DNA of 64,000 bases from Cytophagales bacterium. Lineage in GTDB: Bacteria > Bacteroidota > Bacteroidia > Cytophagales > Cyclobacteriaceae. Below, piece by piece: positions 36,289-44,919 of the stretch (position 1 is the stretch's first letter; each line of letters starts with the position of its first letter). The notes beneath the pieces are model-generated. The model saw only the letters and a program-made list of their open reading frames with translations. It ran no database searches and was not told the origin of the DNA. Location of the stretch: positions 806,001 to 870,000 of the forward strand of contig JAWPMT010000004.1 of the NCBI GenBank assembly GCA_033344775.1, in the 5' to 3' direction. The position numbers were made by a program, and so were the translations under genes.

Positions 36289-36849
36289 TCACCGCATGAT
36301 CAAACTGGCATCCACTTGTACGTATATGATTGTAGCCAGTTTACGGCTCAGTATTTTCGGAATTTTGATCTTATGATCTTTCAAAGGGATCAGGAAATTA
36401 GAACTAATCGCTATCTGTCCATCCTCTACCTTAATATCCGCTAGCAACTCTTTGCTCACTGTAATTCCATGGATACTAAGTTTGCCACTTACAGAGACTC
36501 CTTCATAATTACCGTCGACAGAAAAGTCCAGATCATCCTGGATCGTGCCAGAAAAAGTACCATCTGGGAATTTGTCTGATTCCATGTAGTTCTCATTAAA
36601 ATGTTCTCGTTGCAGAGAATGATTGAACCCTACAAAACTTGCGATGGGCACTTTAAAAGCGAAGTTCTTAGTTTCCGGGTCAATCAACCCCGTTAACTCG
36701 TCGGTCTCCGCTTCAATCAATTCAAGAGGTGCATTAGAAGTGAATTTGATTTGCCCCTTTGAAATGGTAAAAAGGTTAATGTCTGACCCGAAATCCACGG
36801 GTAGAAACGAAAAAATACTGAAACAGAAGACTACTACTGCATTGAACAT
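36289..36849 (-). CDS. YceI-family periplasmic lipid-binding protein
   Basis: This 186-residue protein has a short N-terminal signal (about 16-20 residues) and a YceI lipocalin-like beta-barrel. It has the conserved opening GQIKFTSNAPLELIEAET, VPIASFVGFNHSLQREHFNENYMESDKFPDGTFSG near the middle, and VSGKLSIHGITVSKE. YceI barrels bind polyisoprenoid lipids. The first four strands and the H..FN..YM..DKFP stretch fit the family well. It stands between the receiver gene and the sigma-54 activator. A small dyad (AGTCTA/TAGACT, about 36872-36888) lies upstream of its start. Confidence 0.85.
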   Translation of the reverse strand: MFNAVVVFCFSIFSFLPVDFGSDINLFTISKGQIKFTSNAPLELIEAETDELTGLIDPETKNFAFKVPIASFVGFNHSLQREHFNENYMESDKFPDGTFSGTIQDDLDFSVDGNYEGVSVSGKLSIHGITVSKELLADIKVEDGQIAISSNFLIPLKDHKIKIPKILSRKLATIIYVQVDASLIMR

Positions 36850-36949
36850 ATTCTAACTGGTTTACTTTATCAGTCTACGGAATAGACTATTGTCCAATAC
36901 CTGAATACATTCTCTTAAGTTGCTTGCCATCGAACTTATTATTGAAAAA

Positions 36950-39073
36950 TTACGACTTAATGACCACCTTCTTTTCAATCCCGAGCTTTTTCATCTTCGC
37001 GAATAGTGTCTTGTCATTCATCTGAAGAATGGTCGCTGCACCATTCACCCCACTGACACGGCCATTTGTTTTTTCCAACACTTTAATGATGTAGTCTTTT
37101 TGCATTTGCTCGAATGACTTCCAATCGACGGAGCCGCTGATAACTCCTGCTTTTTGATTGGGAATCCATTCTCCCGGGAACAGGGTATTTCCTTGTTCGG
37201 TGATGACCGCCCGCTCGATCAGGTTTTCCAGCTCCCTGATATTGCCAGGAAAATCATATTTGGCAAGTGCATCCAGGGTCTTTTTAGATACCCGCTGGAA
37301 GGACTTCCCAGCCTTGGCGGAATACTTCTGAAGAAAGGCATGAGCCAACAATGGAATGTCTTCTTTCCGTTCCCTTAGTGCAATATTATGGATTGGGAAC
37401 ACATTCAATCGATAAAACAGGTCTTCCCTAAAATTCCCTTCTTGTACCATCTTTTCCAGGTCGCGATTGGTAGCAGCAATGATTCGGACGTCTACACGCA
37501 TGGTTTTTTCACCACCGACCATGTCGAACTCCCCTTCCTGCAAAACACGCAGCAATTTAGCTTGCATCTCTACGGGGATCTCCCCGATCTCATCCAGAAA
37601 GATCGTCCCTCCATCAGCGATTTTGAATTTTCCTTCCTTGTCAGCGATGGCCCCTGTAAATGATCCTTTCTTGTGGCCAAACAGCTCGCTTTCGAACAAG
37701 TCTTTAGGCAAGGTGGCGCAATTCACTTTCACCAATGCATGATCTTTCCGCTGGCTGTTTTGATGCAGGGCCTTGGCTAGTAATTCCTTTCCTGTACCAG
37801 ATTCACCAGTGATCAGTACCGTGGTATCCGTGGGGGCAACTTGTTCCACTTGCTTTAAGACTTTTTCATAGGCTTCACTTTGACAAATGATGTCACTTTG
37901 ATTGACCCGTAGTTCCTGCTGCAGATACTCATTCTCAATCTCAAGCTGATCCTTTAAGGATCGTATCTCCTCAAAAGCCATCCTGAGGTCAGACTCACTT
38001 TGTTTCCGCTCGGAAATATCCCTTAAAATGGCACAGTTCAAATGCTCGCCCTGGAAGTACAAATGATTGACTGAAATATCAACCGGGAACTGACTCCCAT
38101 CTTTTCTTGTGGCTTTCCATTCCATGCGGAAGTTCTTCCGCCGCTTGATGTCCTCGAAGTGACTGAACCACCATTGTTCGTCCACATTTGGATCCACCTG
38201 GTAAATGGTAGCCGACTCAAGCTCTCCCGCTTTGTACCTGAGCTGCTTTAAAGCTGATTCGCTGAAGTCCAACAGTTCGCCATTCTCCTTCCAAACAAAG
38301 ACAATATCTTCGGACTGGTCAATGATCTCTTTGAACAACCTAAGCGATAGTAGATTGGTGTGCTGATCGGACACATCCTGATACACCCCAATGACCTTTT
38401 TGACTTGTTCATTGACCAACACCGGCAACCCAGCACAGCGCAACCACTTCTCCTGCCCTTTGGCATCTTTCACACTTAGTGTTTCATCAAAAGGGCGTGC
38501 TTTAGCAATAGATGCCGCAATCAATTCCTGAAATCGCTCGGGATCTTTAAAATATTTAATCGCATTAATGGGTCGGATCTCTTCACTTTCTTCCGTTTCA
38601 AAAATGCGGAGCACCTCATTGGTCACAATGATAGAATTGTCCTGAAGATTCATGCTCCAGCCCCCCATTTTCACAAGAGATTCTGAAGTATCGAGTATTT
38701 GCTTATAAAAAGTGGATTGCGTGATCTCATGAACCATGGCGCAAATCACATTTTTTCTGTTATTTGAGAAAAATTGAGCAGAAACTTCTACATCATACAG
38801 GATTCCTCCCTTTCGCTGATGAATCGTCGTAAAATTCACCACCCCTTTTTTGGCCACTTCCTGCCAATGGGTCTTCCATTTTTTCTCCGTTAATCGGGGG
38901 TTGACATCAAATATTTTCATGCCATTAAGCTCATTTTTCGCATAATTGAGCTGTTCACACCAGGCCTTATTGGCAAAAACAATTTCTCCAGACTCGGAAA
39001 TCCACATGACCTCATAGGCCAGGTGATCCAATTGCCATTCCTTTATTTCAGAGAAGAATTCGGGTGTAAGCAT
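36950..39073 (-). CDS. Sigma-54 activator with three PAS domains
   Basis: This 707-residue cytoplasmic regulator has three PAS domains at about 15-115, 125-235 and 240-365. A coiled coil links them to the AAA+ sigma-54 interaction domain (about 395-635). That domain has Walker [12 protein letters not shown], a GAFTGA loop in the form GSFTGA, Walker [12 protein letters not shown] and sensor [15 protein letters not shown] Fis-type HTH lies at the C-terminus ([21 protein letters not shown]). It has no receiver domain, so signals should enter through PAS, whose ligands are unknown. It is divergent from the pirin gene, whose upstream region carries a -24/-12-like sequence. Confidence 0.93.
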   Translation of the reverse strand: MLTPEFFSEIKEWQLDHLAYEVMWISESGEIVFANKAWCEQLNYAKNELNGMKIFDVNPRLTEKKWKTHWQEVAKKGVVNFTTIHQRKGGILYDVEVSAQFFSNNRKNVICAMVHEITQSTFYKQILDTSESLVKMGGWSMNLQDNSIIVTNEVLRIFETEESEEIRPINAIKYFKDPERFQELIAASIAKARPFDETLSVKDAKGQEKWLRCAGLPVLVNEQVKKVIGVYQDVSDQHTNLLSLRLFKEIIDQSEDIVFVWKENGELLDFSESALKQLRYKAGELESATIYQVDPNVDEQWWFSHFEDIKRRKNFRMEWKATRKDGSQFPVDISVNHLYFQGEHLNCAILRDISERKQSESDLRMAFEEIRSLKDQLEIENEYLQQELRVNQSDIICQSEAYEKVLKQVEQVAPTDTTVLITGESGTGKELLAKALHQNSQRKDHALVKVNCATLPKDLFESELFGHKKGSFTGAIADKEGKFKIADGGTIFLDEIGEIPVEMQAKLLRVLQEGEFDMVGGEKTMRVDVRIIAATNRDLEKMVQEGNFREDLFYRLNVFPIHNIALRERKEDIPLLAHAFLQKYSAKAGKSFQRVSKKTLDALAKYDFPGNIRELENLIERAVITEQGNTLFPGEWIPNQKAGVISGSVDWKSFEQMQKDYIIKVLEKTNGRVSGVNGAATILQMNDKTLFAKMKKLGIEKKVVIKS

Positions 39074-39180
39074 AGAAATAAAGTATAATTTTTCTCAAAT
39101 ATCAGAAATTTCTAACTTATAAGAAGAATAAATAACAATAAAAATGCAATAACATGCTGTATTTCAAACAGTTAAACTTT

Positions 39181-39197
39181 TGGCACAGCAATTGGCA
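39181..39197 (+). promoter_or_regulatory. Sigma-54-like -24/-12 sequence (one base too long)
   Basis: TGGCAC (39181-39186) and TTGGCA (39192-39197) resemble the -24 and -12 boxes of sigma-54 promoters. The GG-to-GC gap is 11 bases instead of the required 10. It lies 31 bp upstream of the pirin start and next to the sigma-54 activator gene. The spacing makes function doubtful. Confidence 0.25.
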
Positions 39198-39227
39198 TAA
39201 ATCAATCGAATTTGAATTAGTCATATT

Positions 39228-40097
39228 ATGAAACGAAAAGACTTCTTACGAAAATCATTTGTCGGCTCACTCGCTGCAGGATTTGGCCTGGGCGCACAAG
39301 CCGAAGGAAAAGAGGAAAAGGAAACTTCGAAAGAAGGCTTTGATCAAGTTGGATTTAATCATATCAAACCGATGGAAACTAAAACATTAACGACCGTACT
39401 GCACAAAGCAGATACCCGAGGAGATGCCAACCACGGATGGTTGCACTCTCGTCACTCATTCAGTTTTGCCAATTACTATAACCCTGAAAGAATGGGATTT
39501 GGAGCACTTCGCGTATTGAACGATGATGAAGTGGCCCCTTCCATGGGATTTGGCACCCACCCGCACAGCGACATGGAAATCATCTCCATTCCTTTGTTTG
39601 GCGACCTTGAACACAAGGACAACATGGGCAACAAAGAGGTGATCCGGCAAGGCGATGTACAAGTAATGAGCGCTGGAACGGGTGTTTATCACAGCGAGTA
39701 TAACGCCAACAAAAACAAGGATGTGAAATTCCTGCAGATCTGGGTGATCCCTAACCAAAGAGATGTCAAACCCAGATATGATCAAATCACTTTGAAAGAA
39801 GGTGATTCTCTGAATCAATTCGAACAGATCCTTTCACCGAATGCGGATGATGCGGGGGTATGGATCCATCAGGATGCCTGGTTCAACCTGGGCAAGTTCA
39901 CGGAAGACAAGGAAATCAACTACGACATCCATCGTAATGGCAATGGGCTTTATGCATTTGTTCTAGAAGGCGAAGCAGAGATCGAAGGTCAGCAATTGCA
40001 GCGCAGAGATGGTTTCGGGATCTGGGATACGGATCAGGTGAACATCAAAGCAGCAGCCGGGTCCAGGATCTTGCTGATGGAAGTGCCGATGGGCTAG
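39228..40097 (+). CDS. Pirin-family protein with export-type N-terminus
   Basis: This 289-residue bicupin of the YhaK/pirin type has the metal-binding cupin motif GFGTHPHSDMEIISIPLFG, with two His and a Glu, plus HSRHSFSFANYY near residue 80 and YHSEYNANK. Pirins bind iron and may oxidise flavonols or act as redox sensors. The first 35 residues (KRKDFLRKSFVGSLAAGFGLG) look like a twin-arginine-type signal with KRK in place of RR, odd for a protein usually found in the cytoplasm. A cytoplasmic start could be the methionine of METKTLTTVL. A terminator follows at 40253-40290. Confidence 0.82.
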   Translation: MKRKDFLRKSFVGSLAAGFGLGAQAEGKEEKETSKEGFDQVGFNHIKPMETKTLTTVLHKADTRGDANHGWLHSRHSFSFANYYNPERMGFGALRVLNDDEVAPSMGFGTHPHSDMEIISIPLFGDLEHKDNMGNKEVIRQGDVQVMSAGTGVYHSEYNANKNKDVKFLQIWVIPNQRDVKPRYDQITLKEGDSLNQFEQILSPNADDAGVWIHQDAWFNLGKFTEDKEINYDIHRNGNGLYAFVLEGEAEIEGQQLQRRDGFGIWDTDQVNIKAAAGSRILLMEVPMG

Positions 40098-40106
40098 GCT
40101 TCCCTT

Positions 40107-40166
40107 CGTCGAGTTCAGGGTAAACTTTAAGCTTAGCCTGACACTCATCGAGCTCAGGGTAAACTT
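40107..40166. repeat. 21-bp direct repeat, period 39
   Basis: The sequence CRTCGAGYTCAGGGTAAACTT occurs at 40107-40127 and 40146-40166, with two differences. A third degenerate copy (GACAAGCTCAGCCTGACC) follows at 40191. GGTAAACT and AGTTTACC (40158-40180 region) also form an inverted pair. This is the style of short dispersed intergenic repeat seen in many bacterial genomes. Confidence 0.5.
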
Positions 40167-40252
40167 CAGGCTCAGTTTACCAAAAAATTCGACAAGCTCA
40201 GCCTGACCATCGCCAAGCCAAGTTTGCAAAAAAAGTTGAACATAAATAAGTC

Positions 40253-40290
40253 GAAAAGTGAATAGTGATGGCTATTCGCTTTTCTTTTTT
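40253..40290 (+). terminator. Rho-independent terminator downstream of pirin gene
   Basis: A 13-bp stem (GAAAAGTGAATAG with CTATTCGCTTTTC, one wobble pair) with a 6-base loop, followed by TTTTTT. It lies 155 bp after the pirin stop. Confidence 0.85.
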
Positions 40291-40403
40291 CATTTCGACT
40301 GTAAGAGCAAGATTCAAGTTACATCAAGCCTCTCACCACATACATTGGCAACTGTCAATTGATCAGACGCGTGATTTCGATTCCTTGATGGTGATATTTT
40401 AAG

Positions 40404-40467
40404 AAAATGATATATATCTTTTATAAATAAGATATAAGTATTTTCACAAAAAGATATATATCATTTT
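40404..40467. repeat. Perfect 19-bp inverted repeat
   Basis: Arms at 40404-40422 (AAAATGATATATATCTTTT) and 40449-40467 are exact reverse complements, separated by 26 bases that themselves include GATATAAG. It lies in AT-rich DNA 180 bp before the acetyltransferase gene. No T-run beyond the arms supports a terminator. Confidence 0.55.
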
Positions 40468-40649
40468 GCAAACTCATCGAGATGTTTTTACTAGTTCATC
40501 GTTACAGAAAGACTAACATGTGGCTTCTCATGAAGCGTGGAAGATGAATAAACCCACGCCAGAAAATACGAACATGGCACGTTTCATACTTCATCTATGT
40601 TGGTTTTAGAAAATAAATAGCAATTCCACTTTAAACACACTTAAAAACC

Positions 40650-40925
40650 ATGGAAATCATAAGAGAAGAAAACGAAGAAGAAGGTCGCTATTTCATTGAA
40701 TTGGACGGTAAGGAAGCCGGCGAAATGGAATACCGCTTAAGAGCAGGTCGGTTAATCATTGTTCATACCATCGTAAATGAAGGTTTTGAGGGTAAGGGTT
40801 ATGGGATCCAACTGGTCGAAAAGGCAATTGAAGATGCCCGCGCAGGTAAATACGCGATTGTACCGGTCTGTAAGTTTGCACGTAAGTACTTTGACAAGCA
40901 TCCTGAGGCAAGTGATGTGTTATAA
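40650..40925 (+). CDS. Small GNAT-fold acetyltransferase (YidJ-like)
   Basis: This 91-residue protein has the short GNAT-like fold of the Acetyltransf_CG family. Strand and acceptor segments are GEMEYRLRAGRLIIVHTIV and the acetyl-CoA pyrophosphate loop FEGKGYGIQLVEKAIEDAR. It ends with the YAIVPVCKFARKYFDKHPE stretch found in almost every member. These proteins are single-domain, cytoplasmic and of unknown substrate. It stands alone, with no operon partner; the kinase gene starts 134 bp later. Confidence 0.88.
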   Translation: MEIIREENEEEGRYFIELDGKEAGEMEYRLRAGRLIIVHTIVNEGFEGKGYGIQLVEKAIEDARAGKYAIVPVCKFARKYFDKHPEASDVL

Positions 40926-41059
40926 CATTCCTCTTAACTGCTCTGTCTAATTTAGACAAGCCTGATGCTACAATTTTTAGATAAACTCAGGATTAACAGG
41001 AATTAGTGCAGAATGTTGTAAACACCTACTGCAATTCCTTTAATTTTCCAGTCTGATCC

Positions 41060-44026
41060 ATGAAGCAATTGCGCATCACCACAAGTACAAGAAGCATCCT
41101 GTGGCTTTTGTTGAGCACGTGCTTTATCCATCATCACTACGCACAATCCCCCTATCTCAGAAACATCAACACCAAGCAGGGCCTTCCCCACAATATCGTT
41201 TATAGCATCGTTCAGGATAGTCTGGGATACATATGGATGGGCACAGAGGCTGGACTATGTCGATTCGATGGCACCCATTTCAAAACTTATCAAATGCCCA
41301 GCGAAAGAGCCATCACTGCAGACGAGCTTATCTATGACGGGGATAAGCGGATTTACTTCAAAAACTTCAGTGATCAACTCTTTTTCGTAGAAAACGATAC
41401 GATTCATGAAATTCCTACCCCTGAAGGTAGTGGCACACTTCTCAACTTACGTGCCTTATCTCCAGACGAAATCATCGTTCACCTGGATTCTACTTACCTC
41501 TACAACCCAACGAACAAAAGCTGGAAAAACCTGTACAAAGGTGCCAAATACATGGCCTTGGATGTGAACAAGAAAGCCGCATATACTTTTACCAACAGCA
41601 ATAAAAAACTGACAGGTCGATTGATGAGGTACTCTTTTCAGTCTGATTCTGTCGAATATTTCAGTTCCATCACCAAAAGAAGTGACTTGATTGAAGTAGC
41701 TGGTGAAGATCTTATCAATTTCGATTATGCACACTATAAAGCATATCGATGGAATAATGAAAAAGGAGAACACCGTTGGAACTTGATTTTTCCTGAATTG
41801 AAACATTTGGTCCAGAGCCCAATCAATCAAATCTCCAAAGACAAACAGGGCAAGTATTGGATCTCAACCATCAGCGGAGTTGTTAGTTACAGCGACCCGA
41901 AAACACCGTACGAAAGTGGATTAAAGTATTTGAATGGAAAATTCGTCTCTGATTTCCTGCAAGATGCCGAAGGTAACTTTTGGTTTACCACCATCGGGAA
42001 TGGCGTTTTCGTCATGTATCAGGATAACGCTTTGGTTTACACCAAAGAAAACTCCTGGCTCAATTATGATCAGGTGAAACGCATCAGTATTTTACCTGAT
42101 GATGAATTGTTCTTAGCCACTAATGGGCAATCTGCTTACCGCATCGATCAAACCGGGAGCAGATTATTTGCTTATGATACCCCGGAAGCAGATACAGAAT
42201 GCATCTATTTCGATGAAAAACAAGGACGTCTGTACCTCGAGAGCTATCAATATCATTACAAAAATCCCATTCCGATCACGAAGTACAATGGTGGTACCAC
42301 ACCAAAAAACATCACAGCATTCAATGATGACCTACTTGCCACAGCGGCAGGGAATGGTGGTTTCTTAGTCAAAAAACCTCATCGAACGCAAAGTCCATGG
42401 CCCAAGGAATATCTACCGGGGCCCTCCAACAAATTCGAAATAGGCTTTTACCCAAATCTGCTCAAATTGAGAGGTACGCGATGCCGGGATGTTCACTTCG
42501 ATAAGGTGCATCAGACGATATGGTATGGTTTTGCAGATGGGCTTTTTGGATATCAAAGTGGTCAGGAAATATTACTTACTCTCCCCAATGGCGACCCCAT
42601 AATTGCATTGGACCTGGAAGCAGCATCAGATGGTTCGTTTTGGGCAGCTACGGTCAAAACCGGTATCGTGCAGATCAAAAACGGAAATGTGATTGATCAA
42701 CTGACCTCTGATCATGGCCTGTCCAGTAATTATGTGAATGTATTGAAAATCAAGGACGGTCTGTTCTACCTGGGAACAGACAAAGGGCTGCAGGTATTGG
42801 ATCCAAAAACAGGACTTTCCAGGTTCTTCGATGAACAGGACGGACTTCCGACGAATGCCATCGCTGATTTGGGGATTACTTCAGATAAAGTTTGGATTGC
42901 CACACTCAATGGCCTGGTTTCATTACCTCTTGATTTCGATGGCATGAATACCTACGCGCCCAAAGTATACTTGAACAGTGTGTCGGTAAATGGGGAAAAG
43001 TTAGTGGACTCAAGCAATCGATTTGCCTACTTTGAAAATGATCTGCTTTTTCGATTTACGGGCATTTCCATTCGAAGTGAAGGAAAATTCCAATATCAAT
43101 ACCGCTTACTTGGCCTTTCCGATGAATGGACGCAAGCTGACGGTTCTATACAGGAAAAAAGGTATGTCTCCTTACCGCCGGGGGAATATAATTTTCAAAT
43201 CAAAGCCATTAACGAAGACGGAATTGAGAGTGAATCAATTCGCGAATACCCCTTCATCATTACCAAACCATTTTGGCAAACGTGGTGGTTCATCACGTTA
43301 GTTGTTCTCGTAATTGCTTTTGCCATCAGCACCATTTTCACTTTTCGAATCCGTCGAATTCAGCAACGTAATGAATTAGAGAGAGCCATGAATAGCTCTA
43401 AACTAGATGCTTTGAAATTGCAAATGAATCCACACTTCCTGTTCAATTCACTCACTGCCATTCAGGAATATATTCTCAAGGAAAAGTCAGATGTCTCCAG
43501 TCATTATGTGGGTCTCTTCAGCACCCTGATGCGAGAAATACTGAACAACTCCAGACGCGAGTACGTGAGCATACAAGAAGAGGTAGACATGCTAAAAAAA
43601 TACCTGCAACTGCAGCAAGTCCGCTTCGAACAACCCATTCATTACGAAATCATCGTCGATCAAAACCTGGCCCCACAGTACGAAAGCATCCCCCCAATGT
43701 TTACCCAGCCTTTCATCGAGAATTCTATTGAACACGGACTTTTCAAAAAGCCTGAAAATGAAATCCGTATTTTATTCAGCAAAAAATCAGATTCATTGCT
43801 CGAATTGGCCATTGTTGACAATGGGATTGGCATCGTCGATCAATCAGAAAAATCCAATCACCATTCTCTGGCTTCCACCATCGTGCGCGAACGACTGGAC
43901 TTGCTCCAGAAAACCACCCCCGAAAAGATCGAATTTAGCATGCAAAACATCTATGGTTCGGATAGCAAAATCATGGGCTTCAAGGTTAACTTTACGCTAC
44001 CGATTAAAGTGATCTTATACGGATGA
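41060..44026 (+). CDS. Y_Y_Y two-component sensor histidine kinase (second pair)
   Basis: This 988-residue protein has a signal peptide (about 29 residues, ending HHYAQ). A periplasmic propeller begins NTKQGLPHNIVYSIVQDSLGYIWMGTEAGLCRFDG. The Y_Y_Y domain spans about 650-725 and a membrane helix lies near 740-762 (WWFITLVVLVIAFAI). The His_kinase domain has NPHFLFNSLTAIQ (phospho-His about 792), and a HATPase_c domain follows with ENSIEHG and DNGIGI. The layout matches the 8749-11646 kinase. The LytTR regulator gene overlaps the stop by four bases (ATGA), so the pair is translationally coupled. Confidence 0.93.
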   Translation: MKQLRITTSTRSILWLLLSTCFIHHHYAQSPYLRNINTKQGLPHNIVYSIVQDSLGYIWMGTEAGLCRFDGTHFKTYQMPSERAITADELIYDGDKRIYFKNFSDQLFFVENDTIHEIPTPEGSGTLLNLRALSPDEIIVHLDSTYLYNPTNKSWKNLYKGAKYMALDVNKKAAYTFTNSNKKLTGRLMRYSFQSDSVEYFSSITKRSDLIEVAGEDLINFDYAHYKAYRWNNEKGEHRWNLIFPELKHLVQSPINQISKDKQGKYWISTISGVVSYSDPKTPYESGLKYLNGKFVSDFLQDAEGNFWFTTIGNGVFVMYQDNALVYTKENSWLNYDQVKRISILPDDELFLATNGQSAYRIDQTGSRLFAYDTPEADTECIYFDEKQGRLYLESYQYHYKNPIPITKYNGGTTPKNITAFNDDLLATAAGNGGFLVKKPHRTQSPWPKEYLPGPSNKFEIGFYPNLLKLRGTRCRDVHFDKVHQTIWYGFADGLFGYQSGQEILLTLPNGDPIIALDLEAASDGSFWAATVKTGIVQIKNGNVIDQLTSDHGLSSNYVNVLKIKDGLFYLGTDKGLQVLDPKTGLSRFFDEQDGLPTNAIADLGITSDKVWIATLNGLVSLPLDFDGMNTYAPKVYLNSVSVNGEKLVDSSNRFAYFENDLLFRFTGISIRSEGKFQYQYRLLGLSDEWTQADGSIQEKRYVSLPPGEYNFQIKAINEDGIESESIREYPFIITKPFWQTWWFITLVVLVIAFAISTIFTFRIRRIQQRNELERAMNSSKLDALKLQMNPHFLFNSLTAIQEYILKEKSDVSSHYVGLFSTLMREILNNSRREYVSIQEEVDMLKKYLQLQQVRFEQPIHYEIIVDQNLAPQYESIPPMFTQPFIENSIEHGLFKKPENEIRILFSKKSDSLLELAIVDNGIGIVDQSEKSNHHSLASTIVRERLDLLQKTTPEKIEFSMQNIYGSDSKIMGFKVNFTLPIKVILYG

Positions 44027-44757
44027 ATGTCTTTTTGCTGGATAATGAAAAAAGCGCGAGAGAAACGATCAAAGCGTATCTTGATAAATCCAGCCTACAA
44101 GACTATACACTGGCTGAAGCCAGTTCCATTCAAGAGGCCATTACGGTCTTAAAAAAGTTTCAACCCGACCTGGCCATCCTCGACATCAATTTAGATGAAG
44201 GTACCTGCTTTGACCTGCTTGGACAATTGGATCACATTGATTTCAAGATCATTTTCGTTTCCGCGTACGACCAATACGCCATCAAGGCATTCAGATTCAA
44301 TGCACTGGACTATGTTTTGAAACCCATTAATCCTCCCGAGTTCTTTGAGGCCATCAACAAGAGCGTCAATTCCCCTTTTGCGCAACACGAGCAGCTACAG
44401 GGGTTTTCAGAAACCATCGTGGAAAAGAAGTTTGACAAGATCGTATTACGTGACAGTCAGGCCATTCACTTCATCAAAATTGATGAGCTGATCCATTGTC
44501 GGTCCGAGAGTAACTATACGGCCTTCATTACTGAGCATGAAGAACTGGTCATTAGCAAAACCATTGGCGAATATGAGAATCTGCTTCGAGAAAAAGGCTT
44601 TTTCCGTTCGCATCGATCTCACTTGATCAATCTGCATCAAATCAAGCGATTCGATAAACGGGATGGCGGTAGCATTCAGATGAGCAATGACGAATTGGTC
44701 CCTCTGGCACGGAATAAAAAGGATGTTTTCATGAAACTGATCGATCAGATGAAATAA
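44023..44757 (+). CDS. LytTR-family response regulator (second pair)
   Basis: This 244-residue regulator has a receiver domain (about 1-120) with phospho-acceptor Asp in LAILDINLDEG (about 51), Ser in FVSAYD and Lys in LKPIN. A C-terminal LytTR domain (about 145-240) includes YTAFITEHEE, FFRSHRSHLINLHQ and ARNKKDVF. It is the partner of the kinase it overlaps. A perfect 14-bp direct repeat lies in the gap after this gene, upstream of a lipoprotein gene, and is a plausible binding site. Confidence 0.93.
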   Translation: MNVFLLDNEKSARETIKAYLDKSSLQDYTLAEASSIQEAITVLKKFQPDLAILDINLDEGTCFDLLGQLDHIDFKIIFVSAYDQYAIKAFRFNALDYVLKPINPPEFFEAINKSVNSPFAQHEQLQGFSETIVEKKFDKIVLRDSQAIHFIKIDELIHCRSESNYTAFITEHEELVISKTIGEYENLLREKGFFRSHRSHLINLHQIKRFDKRDGGSIQMSNDELVPLARNKKDVFMKLIDQMK

Positions 44758-44810
44758 GGTCGTTTCCTCGGGCTTTATCATTTCCTAACAACGCCTAAAC
44801 CAACATCGAA

Positions 44811-44866
44811 TACCATTCGCTCAAATTCCCGTCCCCTTTATCCAGATTCGCCTACCATTCGCTCAA
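44811..44866. promoter_or_regulatory. Perfect 14-bp direct repeat (LytTR site candidate)
   Basis: TACCATTCGCTCAA occurs exactly at 44811-44824 and 44853-44866. Both copies have TCG two bases before, giving 17 of 19 matching bases. The copies are 42 bp apart, about four helical turns, so they face the same side of the helix. They lie 54 bp upstream of the lipoprotein ATG and directly after a LytTR gene. LytTR regulators bind direct repeats; the link is inferred. Confidence 0.55.
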
Positions 44867-44919
44867 CTAGTCAAAAGTCGACTAAGTGATTCCATTGTTT
44901 TGTGACAAAATAAAACTGT

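Larger units (their letters stand above)
40098..40649. other. Non-coding gap between pirin and acetyltransferase genes
   Basis: No gene is seen in these 552 bases. The gap holds two imperfect copies of a 21-bp repeat, a strong terminator, and a 19-bp perfect inverted repeat in very AT-rich sequence. These are listed separately. Confidence 0.7.
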
